8,808 bases of DNA from an uncultured bacterium (GTDB lineage Bacteria; Acidobacteriota; UBA890). Where the stretch lies: contig CALAKE010000430.1 in NCBI GenBank assembly GCA_937922775.1, forward strand, positions 1-8,808. The letters are read 5' to 3'. The notes beneath the pieces are model-generated. The model worked only from the letters and a program-made list of their open reading frames with translations. It was not told the DNA's origin and searched no databases. Shown piece after piece: positions 1-7,317 of the stretch (positions are counted from its first letter, which is position 1; each line of letters begins with the position of its first letter). The position numbers and the translations under genes were made by a program.

Positions 1-2
1 GT

Positions 3-6
3 CTCC
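3..6 (-). promoter_or_regulatory. Shine-Dalgarno-like GGAG after korB, probably for an off-window korC
   Basis: Reading the minus strand past the korB stop codon, the last seven bases of the window are CGGAGAC, which contain a GGAG ribosome-binding core. Every other gene in the window has a GGAGG-like site 5-11 nt before its start. Ferredoxin-dependent 2-oxoglutarate oxidoreductases with a short alpha subunit need a separate gamma subunit of roughly 190 residues, commonly the last gene of a korDABC order. The inference is that korC starts a few bases beyond the left edge. The start codon is not visible, so this rests on four bases and on family gene order. Confidence 0.4.
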
Positions 7-7
7 G

Positions 8-910
8 CTAAGCCTTCGCGGCCCGTTTTTCTTCTTCGAGACCAGGCGTTACGACATCTTGTGGCCAGATGTCGTGGAGTTGGTCTTCCATCATCTGGTG
101 ATGAGCTCCGCGCTCGATATCGACAAACTTACCGACGATGATCTTGCCGCCCTTGATGATCCCGGCTTCCTTGGGGTCGATTCCGTGCCGGATTTCGGCG
201 TTCTCGTAGAAGTACTTCATCATCGCCAGACCGTCGCCCATCTTGTTGCGTCGTAGGTACACGGTCGGGCAAGGGGAAATCACTTCCACGAAGCTGAACC
301 CCGGCTTCTCGATCGCCTCCTTCATCGTTTCCTTCATGCGCCTGACGTGCAGCGCCGTCCAACGGGCCACGTACGTGGCCCCGGCCGCCGCGGCCAGGTA
401 AGGAAGGTTGAAGGGGTGTTCGAAGGAGCCGTACGGCGTGGTCGAGCTCGTTGCCGTCAGCGGCGTGGTCGGGGCAGCCTGGCCGCCGGTCATGCCGTAG
501 ATGAAGTTGTTCGAGCAGATGATCGTCAAGTCGATATTGCGGCGCGCGGCGTGAATCAGGTGATTGCCGCCGATGGCCGAAAGGTCGCCGTCGCCACTGA
601 ATACGATCACCTTGAGCTCGGGATTCGCGAGCTTCAGCCCCGTGGCGAAAGGTATGGCGCGACCGTGTGTCGTGTGGAACGAGTCCAGCTTGACGTAGCC
701 CGCTACGCGTCCGGTGCAGCCGATTCCCGAGACCACCACCGCTTTGTCCAGGTCCATGTCGAGCTCCTGGAGTCCAACGATGAAGCTGGTCAGCGAGGTT
801 CCGAGCCCACATCCCGGGCACCAGATGTGCGGCAGGCGATCCATCCGCAGGAGCTGCTCCATCGGGTGGTCCGGCATCGCCTTATCAACGATAGACAGCT
901 CAGTAGCCAT
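8..910 (-). CDS. korB: 2-oxoglutarate:ferredoxin oxidoreductase, beta (TPP-binding) subunit KorB
   Basis: This is the catalytic subunit of a 2-oxoacid:ferredoxin oxidoreductase. It binds thiamine pyrophosphate and one [4Fe-4S] cluster, and with KorA it converts 2-oxoglutarate plus CoA to succinyl-CoA, CO2 and reduced ferredoxin, or the reverse. It is cytoplasmic, and 300 residues is normal for the family. Visible motifs are CPGCG at 31-35, GIGC ending at C65, THGRA near 81-85, the TPP/Mg motif GDGD (106-109) followed by NN (134-135), and SPCP with C214. Cysteines C31, C34, C65 and C214 reproduce the spacing of the four cluster ligands in archaeal OFOR beta subunits. The start is well supported: GGGAGGT at 915-921 lies four bases upstream and is built from the last codons of korA. 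Only 2 bp separate it from korA. The 2-oxoglutarate call over pyruvate rests on the separate KorA-type alpha, the KorD-type ferredoxin and the KorB-like sequence; another 2-oxoacid is possible. Confidence 0.93.
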   Translation of the reverse strand: MATELSIVDKAMPDHPMEQLLRMDRLPHIWCPGCGLGTSLTSFIVGLQELDMDLDKAVVVSGIGCTGRVAGYVKLDSFHTTHGRAIPFATGLKLANPELKVIVFSGDGDLSAIGGNHLIHAARRNIDLTIICSNNFIYGMTGGQAAPTTPLTATSSTTPYGSFEHPFNLPYLAAAAGATYVARWTALHVRRMKETMKEAIEKPGFSFVEVISPCPTVYLRRNKMGDGLAMMKYFYENAEIRHGIDPKEAGIIKGGKIIVGKFVDIERGAHHQMMEDQLHDIWPQDVVTPGLEEEKRAAKA

Positions 911-912
911 GC

Positions 913-2151
913 CTACCTCCCGACCTTCTCGGTCGATTTCTTGCTGCTCTTCGTCTTGCCTGCCTTCTTCTTGCCGGTCGAGGCTTTCTTCTTGGGCGCT
1001 TGATCTAGTCCCAGGATCACCTCGACGATCTCGTTTGGCTGGAATACGGCACCCCCCATCTTGGGGATGAGCACCGTTTCCGCATTGCCGGCGCAGCAGC
1101 GCTCCACCTCGAGGACCACCTGGCCGGCGTTGATCTCGGGAACCACGAATGTCTGCACCTTCTTGGCCAGCTCACGGATCATCTCTTCCGGGAAGGGCCA
1201 GACCGTGATTAGCCGGAGCATGCCGACGTTTGCTCCCGCCTCCCTGGCTAGCTGCAGAGCGCGATACGAGACGCGCGCCGAAATGCCGTAGGAGATGATG
1301 ACGATGTCGGGGTCGTCCATATGGAGCTCTTCGACCATGACGATGTCGTCGGTTTTCGTCTTGATCTTGTCGATGAGCCGGTGCACCAGCGGCTCCTGGC
1401 AGTCAGCGCTCATCACCGGATAGCCCTTGGCGTCGTGGGTGAGGCCGGTGGCGTGGATGCGGTAGCCGTCGCCCACCTTCACCATCGGTGGAATGAGATC
1501 ATCGTCGGGCAGGAAGGGGAGGTACTCCTCCTTGGGGCCGTCATACATCTTGCGGTTGACGACCTCGATCTCCTCCTTGGGGGGAATGACGACCTTCTCC
1601 GTCATGTGGCCGATCGACTCATCGGTCATCACCAGCACCGGGACCCTGTACTTCTCCGAGTAGTTGAACGCCTGAACCGTGAGATCGAAGCATTCCTGGC
1701 AGGAGACTGGCGACAGCGCGATGATCTCGTAGTCACCATGCGAGCCCCAGCGGGCTTGCATCATGTCGGCCTGGCCGACCAGAGTTGGCAGGCCGGTCGA
1801 AGGGCCACCGCGCTGGACGTTCACTAGCACACAAGGCGTCTCCAGCATGATCCCGAGGCCGAGGTTCTCCATCATCAGGCTGACTCCCGGGCCGGAAGTG
1901 GAGCTCATCGACTTGGCGCCCGCCCAAGAGGCCCCCAGAATGGCGTTCATCGAGGCGATCTCGTCCTCCATCTGGATGAAGGTCCCGCCCACTTCGGGCA
2001 ACCGCTTGGCCATACGCTCGGCCACCTCGGTCGCCGGGGTGATGGGGTAGCCACCGAAAAACATGCAGCCTGCGGCCATGCCGCCCTCAGCGCACGCCTC
2101 GTCTCCGGTGATGAAGTGCTCACCGGTCAGTACGGAACGGTCCTCACTCAT
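913..2151 (-). CDS. korA: 2-oxoglutarate:ferredoxin oxidoreductase, alpha subunit KorA, with lysine-rich C-terminal tail
   Basis: This is the alpha subunit of the ferredoxin-dependent 2-oxoacid oxidoreductase, which supplies the pyrimidine-binding half of the TPP site and the substrate pocket. The 412 residues include GGYPITPATE (33-42), the SGPG segment (86-89), RGGPSTGLPT (114-123) and GSHGD (136-140), followed by the C-terminal transketolase-like domain with an SYG motif near 287-289. It lacks the N-terminal gamma domain of fused ~600-residue alphas, so a separate gamma subunit is expected. The frame stays open upstream to 2199, but the start at 2151 is preferred: it gives the classic ATGA 4-bp overlap with the korD stop, and family homology begins there. 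The longer start would add 16 unrelated residues lying inside korD. Residues 385-412 form an unusual basic tail with 11 Lys and 1 Arg in 28 residues. Translation is probably coupled to korD, because no strong Shine-Dalgarno precedes the start. Confidence 0.93.
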   Translation of the reverse strand: MSEDRSVLTGEHFITGDEACAEGGMAAGCMFFGGYPITPATEVAERMAKRLPEVGGTFIQMEDEIASMNAILGASWAGAKSMSSTSGPGVSLMMENLGLGIMLETPCVLVNVQRGGPSTGLPTLVGQADMMQARWGSHGDYEIIALSPVSCQECFDLTVQAFNYSEKYRVPVLVMTDESIGHMTEKVVIPPKEEIEVVNRKMYDGPKEEYLPFLPDDDLIPPMVKVGDGYRIHATGLTHDAKGYPVMSADCQEPLVHRLIDKIKTKTDDIVMVEELHMDDPDIVIISYGISARVSYRALQLAREAGANVGMLRLITVWPFPEEMIRELAKKVQTFVVPEINAGQVVLEVERCCAGNAETVLIPKMGGAVFQPNEIVEVILGLDQAPKKKASTGKKKAGKTKSSKKSTEKVGR

Positions 2152-2417
2152 TTTTCGAGCTCTTTGTCTGACAAGGAATAGATGGCGAATTCGGGGCACA
2201 GCATCTCGCAGAGCTTGCAGTTGACGCAGACTCCGCCGCTCACCACCTCAGGGTAGTGGTATCCCTTATGGTTGAATCCGGATGACATCTCGAGGATGTC
2301 CTTAGGGCAGTACTCGACGCACAGGGTGCATCCCTTACAACGGTCGTCGATGATGAAGACCTGACCGGTGGGGATGACCACCTTGTCGGCGTCAAGGGGC
2401 CTACGCCACAGCTGCAT
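2148..2417 (-). CDS. korD: KorD, two-[4Fe-4S] ferredoxin subunit of the 2-oxoglutarate oxidoreductase
   Basis: An 89-residue ferredoxin-type protein carries two complete cluster motifs ending in CP: C27-x2-C30-x2-C33-x3-C37 and C64-x2-C67-x2-C70-x3-C74. It would take electrons from the TPP/[4Fe-4S] centre of KorB and pass them to soluble ferredoxin or another carrier. It is the first gene of the korD-A-B run and its stop codon overlaps the korA start (ATGA). The Shine-Dalgarno is strong: GAGGGAGGG at 2426-2434, eight bases before the ATG. The 23-residue spacing between the cluster motifs (about 26 between C37 and C64) and the short basic N-terminus are typical of KorD/PorD delta subunits. By sequence alone it could be a free ferredoxin, but the tight operon makes the KorD reading the likely one. 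Confidence 0.9.
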   Translation of the reverse strand: MQLWRRPLDADKVVIPTGQVFIIDDRCKGCTLCVEYCPKDILEMSSGFNHKGYHYPEVVSGGVCVNCKLCEMLCPEFAIYSLSDKELEK

Positions 2418-2805
2418 CTTGCGATCCCTCCCTCATAGTCCCCGGCGCGGCGAGCAGGAGTTGCTTACAGACACGCTGGGGGGTTGCCCTCAAGAGCCAT
2501 TCTAGGGTCAGTTTATCCGATTAAGCAATGCTGTAAAGTCGCCGTCCTGTGATCCAGAGGTCATTCTCGAGGCCCTATTTCCTCGGCTGTGGAAGTCCTA
2601 CCCGCTGACCTCTCGAAGTGACCGTTTCGGGCCGGGTTCAGAGGTCCTGCTGGGGGCCGTTTTCCCCGGACTTGGCCGGCGAAGAGGCCCTCTTCAGTCA
2701 TGCCTTGGAGAGGGCCCAGAACGCACAGCGGGGCACTTTGTGGAGCGCGGGTCAAATGCGCGGAATGTGCCTTGGATCACACTCGATGGAGGGCGGCAAG
2801 GAGGC
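2418..2805. other. 388-bp intergenic region between the HdrB-like gene and korD
   Basis: No convincing gene lies here; short open frames on both strands lack ribosome-binding sites and resemble no family I recognise. It holds a candidate promoter near 2510-2537, the korD ribosome-binding site, and several dyads. These include GAAGAG/CTCTTC with a 3-nt loop at 2681-2695 and the heptamer AGAGGTC, present directly at 2556-2562 and 2640-2646 and inverted at 2607-2613. The inverted copy can pair with either direct copy. No hairpin followed by a T-run, in minus-strand sense, is visible, so there is no clear intrinsic terminator behind the HdrB-like gene. The length of the gap suggests the kor genes have their own promoter, though read-through is possible. 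Confidence 0.6.
2510..2537 (-). promoter_or_regulatory. Candidate sigma70-type promoter for korDAB
   Basis: In minus-strand sense, TTTACA (2537-2532, five of six to TTGACA) is followed after 16 bp by TAAACT (2515-2510, four of six to TATAAT). This is the most AT-rich stretch of an otherwise GC-rich gap. Initiation would fall near 2503, giving a leader of about 85 nt before korD. It is a pattern match only; the sigma-factor preferences of this organism are unknown. Confidence 0.35.
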
Positions 2806-4020
2806 TCAGGCCGTGCCCTGGGTGCCGTACACCGTGTCGTCCTGCTCGCTCGGCGAATAGGGTGACCAAGTTGCAGCCAGTTCGATGACGCCGCGAACCT
2901 CAATGCCCTCGATAAACTTGTTCGCGAGGCTCTCCTCGAACATCTGGATGCAGGAGGGGCAGGGCGTGACGATCATGTCGACGCCGAGATCCTTGGCTTC
3001 CTGCACGCGCTCGTCCGAGAAGCACTCGCCTGGGTTCTCGTTCATGAACATGCGCGCGCCGCCCCCTCCACAGCAGGGTGAATCTTCGTGCGACTGAGCG
3101 AATTCGACGAGCTCCAAACCGGGCATGGCCTGCAAGACTCGTCGCGGCGGATCGTAGACACCGTGATGGCGTCCCAGGTAGCACGGGTCGTGGTAGAGGA
3201 CCCGGCGCGTCTCGCCCTGGTGGGAGAATGCCAACCGGTCGAATTGAATGAGCTGGTCGAGATACTCGGTGATGTGGAAGACACGGAAAGAGTCGCCGAA
3301 CCTCGGATATATGCGCATGAACATGTCGTAGTCGTACGGCGAGACCGCGACGATCTCACGCACACCGAATTCCTTGAACATCTCGAGGTTGGTGTCGATC
3401 AAGCGCTCGAGGTAGGCCTGCTCGCCGAGAAAGCGCACCACCGCTCCCGAGTCGGGCTCGTCATCGAGAACACCGAAGTCGAGATTGATGGCGCGGAGCA
3501 CACTCTCCAGCGCTTGATTAACTCGTTGCAGGCGGAGGTCGTAGCAGGCCGCCGCGCCGAAATAGACGAGGCATCCGCGCTCCTCATGCATGGGCGGCAG
3601 GTCGAGATCCTTGGCCCACTTCATCTTGTCGGCGGCGGGATGGCCCTGCGGATTGCCGGTTTCCTGAAGGCTTTTCAAGAGTCCTGAAAGGCGCGTCGGG
3701 GCACGACCGTCCTCGAAGGCCAGGCCACGTAATCCGAGCAGAACGTCGGTAACCTTGATTCCCTTGGGACACGTCGCTTCGCAGGAGGCGCACGTACAGC
3801 ATCCCCAGAGAGACTTGTCCGAGCCGCTGTCGGGGACCTCTCCGAGCTGCGCGTTGCGCAGCATGGTCGGAAGGTCGGGACCGGCCTTTTCCCAGTTGCT
3901 CCAGGGACACATCACCTCACAGACGTCGCAATCCAGGCAGGTGTTAGCTGCGCCGGCCGTCAGCTCGACAATGCGTTCCCAGCGGTCGTCGTCAGTTCGG
4001 AATTGCTGGGCATCGCTCAT
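2806..4020 (-). CDS. (Fe-S)-binding protein of the HdrB/GlpC (CCG-domain) family, first CCG domain degenerate
   Basis: A 404-residue soluble iron-sulfur protein related to the HdrD/GlpC/GlcF group, which moves electrons between low-potential carriers or flavoproteins and thiols or quinones. The N-terminus has two ferredoxin-type motifs: C28-x2-C31-x2-C34-x3-C38-P and W72-x-C74-x2-C77-x2-C80-x3-C84-P. Two CCG-type domains follow. The second is complete: C280, then CCGGGGA at 316-322, then CPSC at 354-357, which fits a noncubane cluster or related site. The first has lost its signature: DSG (190-192) stands where CCG is expected and SPYDY (227-231) where CPxC is expected, leaving only C150 and C159. 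No membrane helix is seen. The start is backed by GGGAGGGAG at 4029-4037, eight bases upstream. It lies codirectionally upstream of korDAB, suggesting a link to ferredoxin oxidation, but no HdrA, HdrC, FAD-oxidase or ETF partner gene is in the window. The exact redox partner is unknown. Confidence 0.85.
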   Translation of the reverse strand: MSDAQQFRTDDDRWERIVELTAGAANTCLDCDVCEVMCPWSNWEKAGPDLPTMLRNAQLGEVPDSGSDKSLWGCCTCASCEATCPKGIKVTDVLLGLRGLAFEDGRAPTRLSGLLKSLQETGNPQGHPAADKMKWAKDLDLPPMHEERGCLVYFGAAACYDLRLQRVNQALESVLRAINLDFGVLDDEPDSGAVVRFLGEQAYLERLIDTNLEMFKEFGVREIVAVSPYDYDMFMRIYPRFGDSFRVFHITEYLDQLIQFDRLAFSHQGETRRVLYHDPCYLGRHHGVYDPPRRVLQAMPGLELVEFAQSHEDSPCCGGGGARMFMNENPGECFSDERVQEAKDLGVDMIVTPCPSCIQMFEESLANKFIEGIEVRGVIELAATWSPYSPSEQDDTVYGTQGTA

Positions 4021-4060
4021 AAGACAGGCTCCCTCCCGTATCGAACCCGCAACCGTGCGG

Positions 4061-4070
4061 CCCCCCCCCC
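4061..4070. repeat. Homopolymer run of ten C (G10 on the coding strand of the HdrB-like gene)
   Basis: Ten consecutive C bases lie 41-50 bp before the start codon of the HdrB-like gene, in its leader or promoter. Runs of this length slip during replication and in some bacteria drive phase-variable expression. Here they could equally be a sequencing or assembly weak point. The exact length should be treated as uncertain. Confidence 0.8.
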
Positions 4071-4293
4071 GAGTCCGGGATACCTATCGTCGTACATCTA
4101 CTCAGATTCAACAAGTCCCAGGCTCGCGAGCGCGGTAGAGCGGCGTCTGCTGCGTTGCGCTTATTCGGTGTCCTCGACGTATCTGAAGGTACGCCTGCGT
4201 CCTCCTCGCTGCGCGCGCCTCGAATCCACCGTGCTATCCACACCCGCCAGAGGGCGCGAGGGGGGGGAGAGGGAGTGCAGTGCCTATGCAGCA

Positions 4294-4323
4294 GCAGCCG
4301 TGTGGCGGGGGCCGCACGGCTGC
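4294..4323 (-). terminator. Strong hairpin downstream of the porin gene, terminator-like but without a U-tract
   Basis: Two 13-base arms (4294-4306 and 4311-4323) pair with a single non-Watson-Crick position (T4303 opposite G4314) around a four-base G loop. This is a very stable GC-rich stem beginning 26 bp past the porin stop codon. In porin-transcript sense no U-run follows, so it does not meet the usual intrinsic-terminator model. It may stop RNA polymerase with Rho help, or protect the 3' end of the porin mRNA. The position directly after a highly expressed type of gene supports a 3'-end role. Confidence 0.5.
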
Positions 4324-4348
4324 CTGTGTCTGTGTTGGCTAGAGCGGG

Positions 4349-5617
4349 CTAGAACGAGTAGATCAGCGAGTACTGGATACGGAAGGCCTCGCCCAGATCC
4401 AGAGTCTTGTAGTGGGTGCGCCAGTACGAGAGCTCCACGCCAGTACGCACATGCGACGTGACGTCCCAGATGAAGTTCGCCCACACGGAGGAGTTCTTCG
4501 TGCGGCCCTTGTTCCTGATGAACTCGTCGGATGGATCTTCCAACCCGTAGCCGACCGAGGTGAGCACCTGATCGTTCGGATGGAACTCCACCGAGGCCCA
4601 GCCGCCACTGGTCTTGATCGCTTCCTTCTTGGCGAGGTTGACACCCTGGCCGATCCCGCCGAAGAAGTCGTCGAGATTCAGGCCCGTGAAGAGCTCTCCC
4701 TTGAGCGTGACCCTGTCAGTGAGAGGAAAGGTGAAATCGACGTTGGCGGACCAAGAATCGAAGTTCACCGCGCCAGGCTCTGGCTCCTCGAGAAAATGGG
4801 GATTCTCTCTGCCCCAGTGGCCGGAGAATCCGACGGCGGCACGATTGTCTGCCATCGACCAGGCGTACCCGACTCTCCCCTGGATAGCCGGCATCCCCGC
4901 GTGCGAGCCTGCATCGCCGGGCTCCGCGGGGCTGAGGTCGTCAGCGACCGTGCGCACGGCGGCTGCGATCAGAGTCAGCCTCGAGTCCAGGCCTACGTCG
5001 AAGCCCTTCGTGACGCGGATCTGTGGATGGCGATAGCCGATGTTCCCGACCCACCAGGCAACAGTGTAGTTCAGCGTCGTGGGAACGAGAGGTGAGATGA
5101 CATCAGAGGTCTGGCCGCCGAGTAGAACCAGATCGCGGTCCTGCCAGTTCAGCTCGGCGTAGGCGTGCCGCAGCATCAACAGGTTCTTGTTCTCTGCGCC
5201 TCCGCCGTAGAAGTCGACTTCCACTCTGCCGCTCGCCACGAAGTTGTCCGACCCACCGCCGGCGACACGCAGGCCCAATCGCGTCTGCCGGGCCGTGAGG
5301 CTGAAGTTGCTGTCGTCGGGGAAGGACTCTGAAGATTCCACCCAGCGGGCGAAGTTGCCTACGCTAACCGGCGCGCTATCCCACGACGCGTCGACCTTGA
5401 TGTAGCCGTAGGGCGTGAACTTGATCTTGGGCTCCTCTTCCTGTGCTGGTTCGTCCGTGGCGACGGGAAGGGGATCACCCACTGGCGCTACCGGCTGAGG
5501 ATCTTCCGCCGGAGCCGCTTGGCTGGTCAGCTCTTGCTGAGGATCGGCCGCGAAGCTGGCAGTTGCGGAGAGAACCAGAAGACAGAGGAGTGCGGCGATA
5601 GTGCCTTTCCTGGGCAT
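4349..5617 (-). CDS. DcaP-like outer membrane porin
   Basis: A 422-residue outer-membrane beta-barrel protein, probably a trimeric diffusion channel for small, often anionic, solutes. Residues 1-23 form a Sec signal peptide (PRK n-region, Leu-rich core, SFA cleavage motif). Residues 24-63 are a Pro/Ala/Asp/Glu-rich linker. The barrel then begins at a YGYIKVDASWDSA segment (70-82). DcaP-family-like features include QTRLGLRV (111-118), GRVEVDFYGGG (130-140), a GGQTSD segment (167-172) and a GNIGYRHPQIRV stretch (191-202), with alternating hydrophobic strands throughout. The protein ends in YSF, the terminal Phe expected for BAM-assisted insertion. AGAGGT at 5625-5630 lies seven bases before the ATG. 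It is transcribed divergently from citrate synthase and is followed by a strong hairpin, so it is probably monocistronic. The substrate cannot be read from sequence. A dicarboxylate would fit the neighbourhood, but that is inference. Confidence 0.82.
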   Translation of the reverse strand: MPRKGTIAALLCLLVLSATASFAADPQQELTSQAAPAEDPQPVAPVGDPLPVATDEPAQEEEPKIKFTPYGYIKVDASWDSAPVSVGNFARWVESSESFPDDSNFSLTARQTRLGLRVAGGGSDNFVASGRVEVDFYGGGAENKNLLMLRHAYAELNWQDRDLVLLGGQTSDVISPLVPTTLNYTVAWWVGNIGYRHPQIRVTKGFDVGLDSRLTLIAAAVRTVADDLSPAEPGDAGSHAGMPAIQGRVGYAWSMADNRAAVGFSGHWGRENPHFLEEPEPGAVNFDSWSANVDFTFPLTDRVTLKGELFTGLNLDDFFGGIGQGVNLAKKEAIKTSGGWASVEFHPNDQVLTSVGYGLEDPSDEFIRNKGRTKNSSVWANFIWDVTSHVRTGVELSYWRTHYKTLDLGEAFRIQYSLIYSF

Positions 5618-5700
5618 TCTTCAAACCTCTCATGCGGGGCTGGATACCCTGCCGGGCGAGGGGGCTCCTCGCTGGGGATTTGGAGTTTCTGCTGGGCGGG

Positions 5701-5720
5701 TCGCCTGACCTTCCAGGCGA
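5701..5720. repeat. Perfect 7-bp inverted repeat in the porin leader
   Basis: TCGCCTG and CAGGCGA flank a six-base spacer, ACCTTC. The element lies in the 298-bp divergent gap, about 13 bp downstream of the candidate porin -10 and about 80 bp before the porin start. It could form a 5'-leader hairpin or act as an operator for a dimeric regulator. No known operator consensus is recognised. Confidence 0.4.
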
Positions 5721-5732
5721 TGAGTCTCGGCA

Positions 5733-5762
5733 ATTGTACCCGCAACTCGAAGGCTTGGCGAA
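5733..5762 (-). promoter_or_regulatory. Candidate promoter for the porin gene
   Basis: In minus-strand sense the gap contains TACAAT (5738-5733), five of six to the sigma70 -10 box, with a weak TTCGCC (5762-5757) 18 bp upstream. Transcription would start near 5727, giving a leader of about 110 nt that includes the 5701-5720 inverted repeat. The -10 is good and the -35 poor, so an activator or another sigma factor may be involved. Confidence 0.3.
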
Positions 5763-5838
5763 CCGCCCGGGAGGCCGACAAGGAGACTCCATCCCACTCC
5801 GGCGTGGGCGTTCTGACTGCTTCGCCACCTCGATCCGT

Positions 5839-5867
5839 TTGAACCAATCGCCGAGCGCGAGTAAAGT
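5839..5867 (+). promoter_or_regulatory. Candidate sigma70-type promoter for citrate synthase
   Basis: TTGAAC (5839-5844) and TAAAGT (5862-5867) are separated by exactly 17 bp, each matching four of six consensus bases. Initiation would fall near 5874, leaving a leader of about 42 nt that carries the GGGAGG ribosome-binding site at 5905-5910. The -10 closely resembles the candidate kor -10 (TAAACT), which may hint at shared promoter usage, though this is two examples only. Confidence 0.42.
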
Positions 5868-5915
5868 CGGATCATCGGGTGGGATTAGAAACCGGCAACG
5901 ATACGGGAGGCCTGC

Positions 5916-7226
<1,311 letters not shown>

Positions 7227-7317
7227 CAGGCGACTGCCGGCTTCAGTGATATTCGGATCGGTATGCCGGGCTCATTGGCCCAGGCTCCTCGACTACTCCG
7301 TGCCCGGGCACTCGCTC

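Larger units (their letters stand above)
4021..4348. other. 328-bp intergenic region between the porin and the HdrB-like gene
   Basis: I see no gene, tRNA or other RNA in this gap. It contains the ribosome-binding site for the HdrB-like gene (4029-4037), a C10 run (4061-4070), a perfect 10-bp palindrome GCTCGCGAGC (4122-4131), a G8 run (4260-4267) and a strong hairpin (4294-4323). A weak minus-strand promoter candidate is TTGAAT (4111-4106), 17 bp, GATAGG (4088-4083). It would start transcription near 4076 and place the homopolymer run at the very beginning of the leader. The promoter call is tentative because the -10 element is poor. Confidence 0.5.

Noticed and set aside
2152..2199. Longer korA start adding 16 residues
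   Set aside because: The extra residues lie inside korD and are unlike family members; the start at 2151 gives the usual ATGA overlap and begins at the family's normal N-terminus.
2652..2667. GGGG/CCCC stem followed by pyrimidines as a terminator for the HdrB-like gene
   Set aside because: The stem is only four base pairs and no T-run follows it in minus-strand sense.
2618..2860. Possible small gene of 80 codons on the plus strand in the HdrB-like/korD gap
   Set aside because: It has no ribosome-binding site, overlaps the 3' end of the HdrB-like gene on the other strand, and shows no recognisable features.
3088..3687. 199-residue plus-strand open frame opposite the HdrB-like gene
   Set aside because: It lies wholly within the coding region of the Fe-S protein and looks like a shadow frame.
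4205..4245. TCGAATCC resembling a tRNA T-loop
   Set aside because: No acceptor, D or anticodon stems of the right size could be built around it.
4290..4300. Short CAG triplet repeat
   Set aside because: Only three units, noncoding, and part of the approach to the hairpin; not significant alone.
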